The notes: generated by a model from the sequence alone, not told the origin. 64,000 nt of DNA from Pollenia angustigena (GCA_930367215.1 OV884059.1:150038511-150102510); one strand, 5' to 3'; positions 34,553-45,595 are shown, counted from the stretch's first letter. A program made the numbers and translations.

Positions 34553-36628
34553 ACTTTTCGTGATTTTAAAAATACTGATTTTGCAACACTGGAAAATGAG
34601 TTTTTAAAAGTTGACTGGAGTTGTTTATACTATATCCTTGCTGTGGATGATCAGCTTTCCTTTCTTGAGTATAACCTACGTAATATATTTAATCAAACAG
34701 TCCCTTTGATAACTAAAACTGTCAGTCAGAAGAATAAACCTTGGTTTTCCTCCAACATCTAAGAAGCAATGTTCAATAGAAATTTATTGTATTCTCGATG
34801 GAAACGATTTAAAACCACACACCTTTTAAATGAATACCGTATTGCAAGAAAAAAAACAAATAAGATGATAAAGAAGGCTAAATCCGATTTCTACGCTAAT
34901 AAGTTCTCGTGTGCCCTGGGATCCAAAAAGACATGGCAATCTATTCGTGAAATTGGTATTGGCAAAGCAACCACTCATGAAATGTGTACAATTGATGCTG
35001 ATAGTATAAATCAAACTTTCTTGAATATCCCGATAGTTGAAGCTGATCGCAACTACTACACTAATATTAATTATTTTGATAATGTTTCTGAGAACAACAA
35101 ATTCTTTTTTAAAAGTGTAGATCAATGTGACGTATTGTTAAGTTGCTTATCCATAAAATCTAATGCTGTAGGAGCTGATGGAATTCATCCAAAATTTATT
35201 AAACTTCTTCTCCCACAATTAATCCCGTTCATCACGTTTTTTTTTAACAAAATTATTACTACAAGTCATTTTCCTACTCAATGGAAAAACTCAAAAATTA
35301 TACCAGTACCTAAATCAAGCTCTGAGTACAGACCTATAGCTATTTTACCTTTCCTTTCTAAAGTTTTTGAGAGGCTAATGCATAACCAAATAACTCTTTA
35401 CTTAAATGATAATAATTTATTAACTGATCGTCAGTCTGGTTTTCGAACTAAGCACAGCTGCATAACTGCCCTGGTAGACGTTGCTGAGGAGATAAGGAAA
35501 GAGGTTGACAGGGGTAACGTCACGTTTTTAGTTTTGCTTGATCATTCCAAGGCGTTTGATACTGTTGACCATGACATATTGTGCCTCAAACTTGAAAAAA
35601 TGTTTAATTTTTCGTCATCCGCAGTTTGCCTTTTGTCAAAATATCTCAATAATAGATATCAGTATGTTCAAACCACGTCCAAGACATCAGTATCACTACC
35701 CGTTAAAAGAGGTGTTCCACAGGGATCAATATTAGGCCCACTACTGTTTGCGATGTACTCAAACGATCTCCCTAATGTACTCACGCACTGTGGGATAAGA
35801 ATGTATGCAGATGATGTTCAGCTCTACATCAGTTGTAATGAAGCCTCGCTGAATAAGTGTGTTAGTACTTTGAATAAAGAACTACATAAAATTAATTTGT
35901 GGGCATCTGCAAATGGTCTTGGAATTAACCCCCGAAAATCCAAATGTATTATTATACGTAAACGTCTGGCAAAAATTGATTTTAACCTTATGCCCAATAT
36001 TTCCATTAATAATCAATGCATAGAAATTGTAAACACAGCAAAAAACCTCGGGATTATTTTTAATAACACATTAACATGGTCTGACCATATAAAATATGCA
36101 TGCGGTCGAACGTTTTCCATGGTAAGAACACTTTGGCGAACTCAATACTGCACACCAATCAAAATTCGAATACTACTTGCTAAAACGTACTTAATACCCA
36201 TTTTGTTGTATGGTTGTGAACTTTTTGCAAGTTGTGACGCAATAAGTGAAAATAAACTAAATGTAACATTTAATAATATTATTCGTTATGTCTATGGGTT
36301 AAGACGTCGAGCACGAGTTTCAACATTGGCAATGAAATTATATGGCATTTGTTTTAAAGATCTGCTAAAAACGCGTATCTTAATTTTTGTACACAAAATC
36401 ATCTACATGAAACAGCCTGAACATCTATATTTAAAACTTAAATTCTCAAATATTGAAAGTAGAGGAATAAGACTAATACCATTTAGACATTATAGCCTTA
36501 TATCATTGTGGCAATTCTTTATCCATGCCGTTCATCTCTGGAACTCAATTCCATATTATGCTCAACTTTTATGTAACGCACTTGAGTTCAAAAAGTCTAT
36601 AATTAATTTGTTTTCCACATTTGATTAA
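34553..36628 (+). CDS. Non-LTR reverse transcriptase (ORF2, partial), one in-frame stop
   Basis: The frame is open from the 5' truncation at 34553 to TAA at 36626, except for one TAA at 34760-34762; after it an ATG at 34769 gives 619 codons. Numbering from that ATG, the RT domain covers about residues 120-390: KIIPVPKSSSEYRPIAIL near 170, LLDHSKAFDTVDHD near 255 (first catalytic Asp), RGVPQGSILGPLLF near 308, and YADD with VQLY near 340 (catalytic Asp pair). The rest (about 390-619) is the thumb and the C-terminal region found in CR1/Jockey-like ORF2, with no RNase H domain. The upstream part resembles the endonuclease-RT linker; the endonuclease itself is absent. Without it the protein cannot drive insertion. 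CR1 versus Jockey cannot be settled by eye. Confidence 0.85.
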
Positions 36629-36851
36629 TTAACAATAATTACTATTTGATTTTAATAAAATACTATTTGAATTTAATAAAATAATTACTTTTGATTATTA
36701 TTATTAATTAATTTATTTTTTATAATCTAATTCTTTAATACATATATATTGATGATTTTGTAAATAGTTTTAAGTTTTAACATTACAACATTTTGCAAAA
36801 AATTAGTTCCGTACTGCAATATGAGACTCTTAGTCTTGTGTATGGAACGAC

Positions 36852-36854
36852 AAA

Positions 36855-36885
<31 letters not shown>

Positions 36886-36886
36886 A
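36852..36886 (+). repeat. (AAAT)n 3' tail of the non-LTR element
   Basis: About nine AAAT units directly after the 3' UTR end TGTATGGAACGAC; a template-slippage tail of this element class and a variable microsatellite. Confidence 0.9.
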
Positions 36887-36890
36887 TTAA

Positions 36891-37545
36891 CCTAATTCCG
36901 GAGACTTCCCCGAGACCTTGGAAGTAATGATCTCCCAGACAATTCGCCCTGGAGCGCACGAGTAATGGACAGTAGCAGAGTAAATGCTCCACTGTCTCCT
37001 TTCCCCCTGGTATCCCACAGAATCTACAGTTGTCACTATTCAACCGCCCCGCCCTCCGGGCGTGTACCGCAGTCCAACAATGACCCGTCAAAAAGCCTAC
37101 CAGAAGTCTACAGTCCCTTCTCGGCAGCGACAGAAGAATTTTTGTAGACTCCGGATCATAAGATCCCCACATTACCCTGGAGACCCTGCACGTTCTGGTG
37201 TTTTCCCAAATCGCCTCTGATCTCCTCCGTATAGCAGAGTCCGTATCCCTGTTTATGTTCTGAATCGGAGCCGGAATGGCCATCACCCTATCGTTTGGTA
37301 AATGGACCCCCCGTTTCGCCAATTCGTCCGCCTCCTCGTTGCCTTCTATGCCCTGGTGGCCACGAACCCAATAGATGTGAACTCTTATTATTCGCACAGA
37401 GTCCATCCATCGAGTCCCTACACTCCTGGACGATCGAAGAGGTTATCGCCCTGATCTCCGCCTGACTATCGATGAAAAAAAATTCACGTGCGAGTTCCCA
37501 ATAATGGAATTACGTGCCAAATCAGCAGCCATCTTGGCCGCAAAT
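36891..37545 (-). pseudogene. RNase H and C-terminal part of an older non-LTR retrotransposon
   Basis: Minus strand. From 37545 a shifted frame gives FFFIDSQAEIRAITSS, the RNase H strand with a catalytic Asp. From 37406 the frame gives VHIYWVRGHQGIEGNEEADE and LAKRG, the RNase H 'H...GNE.AD' block, followed by the C-terminal domain with TGHCWTAVHARRAG, the zinc motif CRFCGI...HLLCYC, and GEVSGIR. Frame changes and the missing RT show it is dead. The RNase H places it in the I/R1/LOA group of non-LTR elements. The final codons and 3' UTR lie across the CR1-like insertion at 34382-34548. Its C-terminus resembles the copy at 5465. Confidence 0.8.
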
Positions 37546-37633
37546 ATCTACTCGTTTCTTTTTCCCTCGTCCCTCTCGCCTATAAAGTAGCAATCATGTC
37601 AATAAGACATGAGCCGTATGAACACAGACTTAA
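37546..37633 (+). repeat. 88-bp copy of the right end of the 19249-19551 element
   Basis: CTACTCGTTTCTTTTTCCCT through AATCATGTCAATAAGACATG to GAACACAGACTTA matches 19467-19551 almost base for base. It abuts the 5' truncation of the RNase H copy. Confidence 0.85.
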
Positions 37634-38536
37634 TGTACACAACAAATTTGTGTGTTTTTGCATTTCGCTTATATGCATATATCGCTTTTATGCACCGTTA
37701 TAAAATAATTTTTTTTTAATTTTCATCAAAATTTAAAATTTGTAACAAGATTGTTCCATCACAATTGAAAAGTTACACGATCAATCTCCGTAAAACAATC
37801 AGAACCAAATTTAGAACATTAACTTTCGCAAAAAAAAAAAACTTGATAAAAAAGCCTATTGATATTTCTGGAGCTATATGAAATGTAGAACCCTTTTTTT
37901 ATTTCATTAAGGAGGATTCGTTCATATTTGGGTTTATAATTGCTTTCCTTTCGGAACGATAATGTTAATTTTTAAATCTAAACTGCTTAGGATAACTTGA
38001 AACTAGTATACTAGGAGTTTTTTGAAAATCAGCTTGACATACCCTGATTTACCCTTCGGCCATACCGAAAAAATTTTGTAATTAAGTAAATTGAAAATAT
38101 ATTTTTAGCACTGCTCTTTAATCACAATAATTTACAATAACAACGTTAATCTCTATTTGCATGTGTAGTGTTTGTTAGAGCATGAAGGATGCAGCAGAAT
38201 GTTGCATTAAATGTGTTTTTAAAACGTGCGCTGAGACAAAACGCAGCTGTGTGTAGGATGCACCAGAGTGGAATGTACATGTGTTGTTGGCAGATTTTGA
38301 AAACGTCTAACATCTCGCACTATAATAACAATAAAGCTTATAAAAATGTACTATAAAAAGAAAGTCTGGCCGGAAAAAACCCGACAATATTATGCACTAT
38401 ATATATTATACACTTTACCTAAGTATATATTAGTAAGTAAAAGGGATCTATTGTTAGTTTTTGACCCACCCAAAGACGATTTATGCAATTTTGGGTCGTT
38501 CTATACAATAATTTAATGCCAAAATATTTACAAAAT
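37634..38536. other. Intergenic, no gene seen
   Basis: AT-rich; short open frames only. A fragment near 37980 (AACTGCTTAGGATAACTTGA) resembles family A. Confidence 0.5.
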
Positions 38537-38545
38537 TATAATTGT

Positions 38546-39716
38546 GGCTGTAGGAAATATCGCCCAAAGAAAAATGGCAAAAAAAAAAAAAATTAAAAAT
38601 CACCCAAAAAAATTCCAGGTAAAATTGGGCCTTAATTCATATGAAAAGTGACCCAACATTTTTGGGCTTTTTTTCGTTATTATTGGGTGATTTTTCGTTT
38701 TTTAAATTTCATAACGAAAAATCACCCAAAAATATTATATAAAAAATAGCCCATTTCTTCGGGCCATCTTTATTTAATATAATTGTAATTTATTTAAAAA
38801 TAAGTTTGTTGTTTTTTCTCTGGGTGTTTATATTAAATATATAACGAAAACACTTTTGGGCGCAAGGATTTTCTCCTCAAGGATATAATATATACCGGCT
38901 GCGTAACTAAAGCTTCTCTGCAAAGCCGGCCTTCGGCCGGGCGCATGGATTTTCTCCTCTATGGTATAACAAACACCGGCTTCGCTAACTAAAGCTTCTC
39001 CGTATAGCCGGCCTTCGGCCGGGCGCAAGGATTTTCTCCTCTATGGTATAACAAACACCGGCTTCGCTAACTAAAGCTTCTCTGTGTAGCCGGCCTTCGG
39101 CGGGCGCAAGGATTTCCCCTCTATGGTATAACAAACACCGGCTTCGCTAACTAAAGCTTCTCTGCGTATATGGCCTTCGTTCGAAAACAAGGCAGATTTT
39201 AGAAGCTTTACTTAGCGAAACCGGTACTTGTTCTACCATAGAGGAGAAAATCCTTGCGCCCGGCCGAAGGCCGGCTATACAGAGAAGCTTTAGTTAGCGA
39301 AGCCGGTGTTTGCTATACCATAGAGGAGAAAATCCTTGCGCCCGGCCGAAGGCCGGCTATTCAGTGAAGCTTAGCGAAGTTTGCGCAGCCGGTATTACTG
39401 TCCTTACTGCCGAGCATCTGTTGAAGATAGAATGCAATTTTTTACATAAAACTTACACTTGTATGGAACTAAATTTATATGAATAATAACCACATTTTTG
39501 CAAATTGGGTAATTTTTAATTTTTTTTCGGAAAAATTCGTTTTTGCTTTTTGGGTCATTTTTCATTTTTTTTTTGGCCCTTTTTCGTTTTTGTTGGGCAA
39601 AATTTCATATATAACTTTTTGGGTAATTTTTCATGTTCTTTTGGGCGATTCTTCATTTGGGCGATTTTTCATTTTTTTTTTGGGCCATTTTTTTTTGGGC
39701 GATATTTCCTACAGCC
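38546..39716. mobile_element. Mutator-like element, GGCTGTAGG ends, duplication TATAATTGT
   Basis: Ends GGCTGTAGGAAATATCGCCC and its exact complement, with a perfect 9-bp duplication TATAATTGT at 38537-38545 and 39717-39725. Subterminal zones are arrays of TTTTTGGGCGATTTTTCAT-like words (GCCCAAAA on the other side). Carries array 2 of the ~82-bp unit. A sister copy is at 42556-44315. No transposase seen. Confidence 0.9.
38862..39375. repeat. Inverted array of ~82-bp units, array 2
   Basis: About four units run to the junction near 39180-39215 (TTCGTTCGAAAACAAGGCAG, then ATTTTAGAAGCTTT), then about two run in the other direction. Left border text TTTTTTCTCTGGGTG, AAAACACTTTTGGGCGC is shared with array 3 and, reversed, with array 1. 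Confidence 0.9.
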
Positions 39717-39754
39717 TATAATTGTACATAATTGCAATTATGTAATTTATTAAC

Positions 39755-39870
39755 GTTACCATACGTCCACAGGACAGTCATCTATTTTAACTGGATGTCA
39801 TCTAATGAATTTGTGTCCTCTTTTTGTAATCTTAATTTTTAAAAGCATGATCAATATTTGCTTTTTTGTT
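39755..39870 (-). repeat. Fragment of the AAGGTGACCA MITE family
   Basis: TTACCATACGTCC, AGTCATCTATTTTAACTGGA and TGTGTCCTCTTTTTGTAATC match the right part of 11044-11652 in reverse. Confidence 0.6.
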
Positions 39871-39874
39871 TATA

Positions 39875-40400
39875 CCCACACCACAATAGTGGAGAGGGTA
39901 TTATGCATTTGTGATGATGTGTGTTACACCTTAAAATATAGACCCACCTTAAAGTATACCGATCGACTCAGAACCACTTTCTGAGTCGAATTAACGATGT
40001 CCGTCCGGCTGGCTGCCAGGCTGGCTGTCCAAGTAACCTTGTGCGCCAAGTACAGGGGCCTGATTCTGGCAGTCGTGATCGAGTACTTTCTCGATTCGAA
40101 AGCAATTTAATATCTAATTATTTCAATCAATACTGAACGAATCTGAATTATTTTTTCGGTGTTGTAAAGCATTAACTTGAGTTTCACAATACTGAAAAAA
40201 TAATTTCGATTCGTTTAGTATCGAATGAAATAAAATTGCTTTCGAATCGAGAAAATACTCGATCACGAGTGCTAGAATTAGGCCCCAGGTCGCAATTTTG
40301 GAGATAATTTGATAAAATTTGGGACATTGGGAAACTAAACTTATTTCCGTGTACAAGTTAAAAAAAACGATGTTTAGTAGTTTCTATATAATCGATTTTG
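39875..40400 (+). repeat. Dispersed fly repeat, family B, interrupted
   Basis: Starts CCACACCACAATAGTGGAGA and runs to TGCGCCAAGTACAG at 40055; resumes after 40285 with CAGGTCGCAATTTTGGAGAT. The 230-bp MITE is the interruption. Confidence 0.7.
40056..40285. mobile_element. 230-bp MITE, GGGCCTGATTCTGGCA ends, CAG duplication
   Basis: Left GGGCCTGATTCTGGCAGTCG, right complement GGGCCTAATTCTAGCACTCG; the inverted repeats run on through TGATCGAGTA for most of the element. CAG flanks both sides (40053-40055, 40286-40288), and removal restores AAGTACAGGTCGCAATTTT of family B. A 3-bp CAG or TAA target fits PIF/Harbinger. Confidence 0.85.
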
Positions 40401-42550
40401 TATTTCATTAAATATAAAGTAAATGAAGAATTTGCTGATTTATAAAAAAGTCTTTAATTTTTTAGCATCAAATATGAATTGCAGACAGTTTTCGCCTTAA
40501 ATTTTATAATCCGATTAAGAAATGGCCGATACGAGGCTTTACCGAATCTCACGAGGGCGAATCAATAAGTCCGTGACTTTTTACATACACAAATGTTTGT
40601 AAAAATAAAATTTGTCGAGTAATCAAAACAGAGATGATTTCATCGTTGTTGTCAAATTTCTTTTCGCCGTGCCATTAGGAAATAGGTTTGGAAACCGGAA
40701 ATAGTCACTCAGAGCTAAATTCAGAGAAAAGGGCTAATGAGGAAGCAGTTCGTAGCCGAATTCATGGGGTTCTGCAATGGAATGCCTAATGAGCAAACGA
40801 AAGTTACTTTCCATTTTTGTTTCTCGCATAACGCGAGTCAGCTGACAGATGCCTGTTGACAAGAGCAAGGTTGCTCTCGTAGTTGGTAGTTGGAGCAACG
40901 GCAGTAAAATAAATTTTCGATAGTAGGTCTTAGCGGAAGCCATAGTCAAATATGTATCCTTACAGAATGATGTTACACGATTTAATTATATATAAAATTT
41001 GATTTAGGGATATTTTTTTATAAACATATTAATTTATTAAGATTTTTTTTTGTACAAAACGCCATTCTGGAAAAACTTTTGTATGGGGGTAAAATGTCGA
41101 ACCGATTCTTTTTATTTTCATAAAAGTTTATTAAATCATTTCTTAAGTTGCAACCTACACTTCACGTGTAAGGTACAAACAAACAGACAACAAATTCGTT
41201 GTCCAGCCAGCGGACTTTAGTTTCTCATTTCTAAAGGTTATGCTCAAACTTCTAGAACTAATATTTCAGTATTGAATAATTATCAGAACAAACGTTTAAA
41301 GAAAATTATTGTTTGAAATGTAACAAACGTATTATCGTTTAGAAAAAAAAAGTTTTACCCCCCTATAGGGTACAAAACATACGCAAACTGTCAATGTTAA
41401 GCATGCAAAGGTAAAGAGGCCGGAGGAAGGGCCTCGATTTAACTTTGGCGTTAATTTAAATTGTCAATAAAAATATTTAAAAGACATAAAATTGTTTCAA
41501 TATCCTAAATACACAACAAACCCAAAAAACCCCCTAAAACACTCAGGCACATACGAATAAATACTTGTACTGACAGAATAAGAGATGTTAATCCTACAAC
41601 TAAATAAATAATTCCATACCAAAAGCAGAAAAAGAAAATCGTGTAAAATAAAAACTAGACAAACACAAACACAGAGACAGTCGTCTAAAGAAAACATAAA
41701 AAGAATGTCGTTAATATAAATTGTTTGCCTGTCTGTCTGTCTGTGCAACTGCTTGAATGTCACGTGTAATTATTATTTTTTCCACATGTTGACATAATTT
41801 GTGTGGAGATTATTATTGCTGCAGCTTTTGTGCCACTGTGCGTGCTTCTACTTACAGCTACATATTTTCATAAGTCTAGGAGAGATAGATGGATTCTTTG
41901 TACGCATGGAATTGTTATTTCCAAGAGGCGGTGCTAAAGAAGGGTGCTTAAGACACAAGACAAGTTGCATGTTCAATTTGTGCTGGAATTAGGGCGACAT
42001 AAAATCATTTCTTTCTCTTTTTTATGTACTTTATTGTCATTCGAATGTCATGTTTGAAAAGAGACAATAATTTTTCCTGCGAAGTTAATTATGTGTGTGT
42101 TTTTATTTCGTGTTTTTTTTCCGAAATACTCGATCATATTTTTTAGCTTTAAAATAAATTTCAACTTAACATAATACCCATATTTCCTGTATTGTTATTT
42201 TCAGTGTTTTTTTTAAGAATTTTGTTTTTTAGGCGTGTTTTACGAATTAGCACAAATTTAATTTCTCTGATTGAAAACTATTTAAAAATACTTCAAAATC
42301 AATTAATTTTAATTTGTAGTAAAAACATGGAAAATGTACGACGGCTTATTTTGTATTGGATATATTTTGTGACGATTTGACATGCAACACAAAGTGACAC
42401 GTTGCTGGTGAAAACGTTTAACAGAAATTAATCAAAGTCTTTAATTGGCACACAATGTACTCTTTTTATTTAGTTTTGGCTTTTGGTGAGTGAGCATTAA
42501 TAGACTGCGTGGAAGGTTTTAAAAGTAATTAAAAAATATATGTCTCGCTA
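40401..42550. other. Mostly unrecognised, possibly unique DNA; no gene seen
   Basis: 2.1 kb without confirmed repeats. Near 40555 GGCGAATCAATAAGTCCGTG resembles a mariner-type end but no partner was found. (CTGT)n occurs near 41729. Short open frames carry no recognisable domain. Confidence 0.45.
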
Positions 42551-43136
42551 AAATTGGCTGTAGGAAAAATAGCCCAAAAAAATAAATGAAAAATCGCCCA
42601 AATGAACATAAAAAATGACCCAAAAAGTTAAATATGAAATTTTGCCCAAAAGAAACGAAAAAGGGCCCAAAATAAAAATGAAAAATTACCCAAAAAGAAA
42701 AAAAGAATTTTTTCCCAAAAAAAAATTTAAAAATTAACCAATTTGCAAAGCAGTGTTTATTATTCATATAAATTTAGTAACATCCAAATGTAAGTTTTAT
42801 GTAAAAAATTGCATTGTATCTTCCAACAGCTGCGCGGCAGTATGGACAGTGATACCTATTTGAGCCCTCCGCTAAACTTTGTGCACTATTCAATAGTTAA
42901 ATATTAATTAATCACTGCATAATTATAATCAATTACTTAAAACAGAATAAAGCTTTTTGCAAGGTGGCATGTCATAAAGTCCAGTGTCGTAATGTCCATC
43001 GACACTGTGACACTTTTGAAAATGTCATAACGTCCGTGGGCATTAAGACACTTTGCAAATGGACATTATGTCATTTTTAAAAATGTCATAAGGTCCATAA
43101 TTACTAAAGATGTTTAATACAAAAAAAGATCTACAT

Positions 43137-43288
43137 ACACGCAGAGAAAAACCTGTTTTATTATGGTCACAACCAACAAAACTATTTTTAAAGAAACTTA
43201 TTTTACCATAATTGTAATTGGTTGTCGGTGACAATGATATGGTTATATTTAACATTTAAAAATGGTTTTGTTGTTTTTTCTCTGCGTG
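43137..43288. mobile_element. 152-bp CACGCAGAGAAAAA-ended MITE
   Basis: Ends near CACGCAGAGAAAAA and TTTTTTCTCTGCGTG; contains GGTTGTCGGTGACAATGATA. Compact version of the element at 21515-22630. Confidence 0.65.
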
Positions 43289-43317
43289 CATATATTAAAC
43301 ATATAACTAAAACACTT

Positions 43318-43895
43318 TTGGGCGCAAGGATTTTCTCCTCCTTGATAAAACAAGTACCGGCTTCGCTAACTAAAGCGTCTCGGCAGGCCAGGCGCAAGTA
43401 TTTTCTACTCAATGGTATAACAAAAACCGGCTTCGCTTACTAAAGCTTCTCTGCATAGCCGGACTTCCGCCGGGCGCAAGGATTTTCTCCTCTATGATAT
43501 AACAAAGCCCGGCTTCGCTAACTAAGGCTTCTCTGCGCAGACGGCCTTTGGGCGGGCGCTAGGATTTTTTGCTTTATGGTATAACAAGTACCGGTTTCGC
43601 TAAGTAAAGCTTCTAAAATCTGCCTTGTTTCCGAACGAAGGCCGACTTCGTAGATAAGCTTTAGTTAGCGATGCCAGTATTTGTTATACCATAGAGGACA
43701 AAATCCTTGCGCCCGGCCAAAGGCCGGCTATGCAGAGAAGTTTTAGTTAGCGAAGCCGATTTTTGTTATACCATAGAGGAGAAAATCCTTGCCCCGGCCG
43801 AAGGCTGGCTGTGCAGAGAAGCTTTAGTTAGCGAACCCGGTACTTGTTTTATCAAAGAGGAGAAAATCCTTGCGCCCGGCCAAAGACCACCTATG
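43318..43895. repeat. Inverted array of ~82-bp units, array 3
   Basis: About three and a half units run to the junction AAAATCTGCCTTGTTTCCGA near 43615, then about three run reversed. Same unit and junction as arrays 1 and 2, with scattered substitutions and truncated units. Confidence 0.9.
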
Positions 43896-44392
43896 CTTTC
43901 GAGTTTGTAAGCTATGCTTTCGAGTTTGTCCACGGACACTATGACACTGGACGTTATGACATGCCACCTTTTTGCAATATGTCCCGTTATTTTTATAAAT
44001 AACATTTAGGAATTCGACATATAGTAATAATGAATGATTTAGACAAATAGTATGTAAGATTTTGACGAAATTTTAAAAATGAAGAATGGCCTGAAAAATG
44101 GGCTATTTTTCATATAATATTTTTGGGTGATTTTTCATAATGAAAAATCTACAAATTTAAAAAACGAAAAATCACCCAATAATAACGAAAAATAGCCCAA
44201 AAATTTTGGGTCACTTTTCATATGAATTCAGGCCCAATTTTACATGGAATTTTTTTGGGCGATTTTTCATTTATTTTTTTGGGCCATTTTTCTTTGGGCG
44301 ATATTTCCTACAGCCGCTAATTTTATATCTTTAAGTTTACAAAAAAAACAATAATTAAAATTATCGGAAAAAAATGTTGTTTATAATAAAAG

Positions 44393-44560
44393 GTGTTCGA
44401 AAAAGTTCGGGTAAAAATTTGACCAAAAACGAAACACCTTTTTTTTATATTTGAAACGAGCTTTATTCAACCAAATATATGCCGTTTTGACCGACATACT
44501 TCTGCCATTTTCGGGGTTAATCATTATTCCATCAGCTTAGAACCTAGAAGTGTTTTCTGA
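44393..44560 (-). pseudogene. mariner transposase, C-terminal fragment
   Basis: Minus strand: GIMIN, then a frameshift into PRKWQKYVGQNGIYLVE and a stop near 44465, the characteristic end of mariner transposases (KLPEKWQKVV.QNG.Y). Followed by a 3' UTR and AAAGGTGTTCGAAAAAGTTC near 44391, a plausible mariner end. Probably the far end of the element whose N-terminal part is at 55130. Confidence 0.75.
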
Positions 44561-44569
44561 GCGAAAAGC

Positions 44570-45213
44570 TGATGCAATTGCGTTTCGCAGGAATAAACAT
44601 TAGCGGTATTCAATGTTTGGTGCGTTTTAGGTTGCAACGGTTTGGTAGTGCAATAATTTTATCATTGACAGTGAGCGGTATTTTAAGCAACTTTGCAATG
44701 CTAGATGCAAACTAGATAACAGCTGTTTAACGGAATTAGTGGTCGTGAAAATTTACAAAAAGGTTTTTGATTATTTTGTGAAATGGTTTTAAAATGCCAC
44801 GAAGCAGTGCAAAAGAAAATATTATCGCAGCAATAGTAGAATTACGCCAATCGTTGGGCTATTTAATAGATGCCTTAAGGTATCGTACCTTCCACCTTAT
44901 AATATCCCAGGTTGCAACGATACCGCTTTTTTCAATAAATTTTTTATAAAACATTTGAGCTGTTGGTGTCTAAATAATAATAATAAAGAAATTGCTTTTG
45001 AAAAATTACGGTCTTCTCTTAAATACTAACCTCTATGTTTTCTGACTCCTCCAAATAATCCAAAACAGTTTTTATTTCATCTGCCGTCCTTTTTTTTTGG
45101 GTTTTTATCTTTTTAATTTTCTGTTTGGAGTTGCCGACTAAATTATTGTTAACAAATGTCAGCTGTTCGAGTATCAGTGATGTAAACGCAATACATGTAG
45201 CAAAAAAAAAAGC
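44570..45213. other. Unassigned insert between mariner fragments
   Basis: A short frame starts with ATG at 44794 (MPRSSAKENIIAAIVELRQS) and ends within about 60 codons; no family recognised. AGGTTGCAACG occurs at about 44630 and 44915. No firm call. Confidence 0.35.
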
Positions 45214-45216
45214 TAA

Positions 45217-45595
45217 AGGTGCTATCAGACGGGATGTATTTTACATATGTACTGTCAAATTTTCCATCTGTAAAAGTTGTACACATCGTGTGATACATAT
45301 GAAACTTTGCATGTGTAAAATACATGTGGAAATACATATGTAAATTTTTCGATTAGAACACGCTCTATTTTCCTGTGGCAAACATAAACAAAACAGCTGG
45401 TTTGTTTTGAAACGTAAGCAAAAGTCAGCTTTTGTTTACATTTATAGGTTATGTCATAAGGAAAAACATAAGCAGGTGTGATAGCAAAAATTATGAATCG
45501 TATGTAAAATGGGAATTTTGACATACATACGGAATTACGTATGGGAAAGAAAAGTGACAGTACATATGTAAAATACATCCCGTCTGATAGCACCT
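45217..45595. mobile_element. 379-bp MITE, AGGTGCTATCAGACGGG ends, TAA duplication
   Basis: Left AGGTGCTATCAGACGGGATG, right its complement; inverted homology continues through TATTTTACATATGTACTGTC. Flanked by TAA at 45214-45216 and 45596-45598. Inside the decayed mariner region. Confidence 0.88.

Larger units (their letters stand above)
34551..36886 (+). mobile_element. CR1/Jockey-type non-LTR retrotransposon, 5'-truncated
   Basis: A 2.3-kb insertion bounded by TTAA on both sides (34547-34550, 36887-36890), starting in the linker before RT and ending in a 3' UTR and an (AAAT)n tail. The endonuclease and ORF1 are missing, as expected of a truncated copy. Near-complete coding text makes it the youngest non-LTR copy here. 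Confidence 0.85.
42963..43968. mobile_element. Mutator-like element, GGTGGCATG ends, duplication TTTTTGCAA
   Basis: Ends GGTGGCATGTCATAAAGTCC and the complement of GGTGGCATGTCATAACGTCC, with a perfect 9-bp duplication TTTTTGCAA at 42954-42962 and 43969-43977. Same family as 20848-22735. Left subterminal repeats of ATGTCATAACGTCC. Holds a small CACGCAGAG-ended element and array 3. Confidence 0.92.
42556..44315. mobile_element. Mutator-like element, GGCTGTAGG ends, second copy, interrupted
   Basis: Left GGCTGTAGGAAAAATAGCCC, right complement GGCTGTAGGAAATATCGCCC. Flanking nonamers GCTAAAATT and GCTAATTTT agree at seven of nine positions, as expected of an older 9-bp duplication. A second Mutator-like element (42963-43968) is nested inside. 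Confidence 0.8.

Noticed and set aside
39479..39753. Phe-rich open frames near 39.5 kb and 42.6 kb
   Set aside because: They translate the TTTTTGGGC subterminal repeats of the Mutator-like elements; low-complexity artefacts.
40555..40700. mariner-like end GGCGAATCAATAAGTCCGTG
   Set aside because: No inverted partner, TA duplication or transposase text could be found nearby, so not listed as an element.
20993..43895. Regular ~82-bp repeats as a CRISPR array
   Set aside because: Units are directly contiguous without variable spacers, occur in both orientations and lie inside eukaryotic transposons.
44794..44980. Short frame MPRSSAKENIIAAIVELRQS as a new gene
   Set aside because: Stops within about 60 codons and lies between transposon fragments; no family recognised, so left unassigned.
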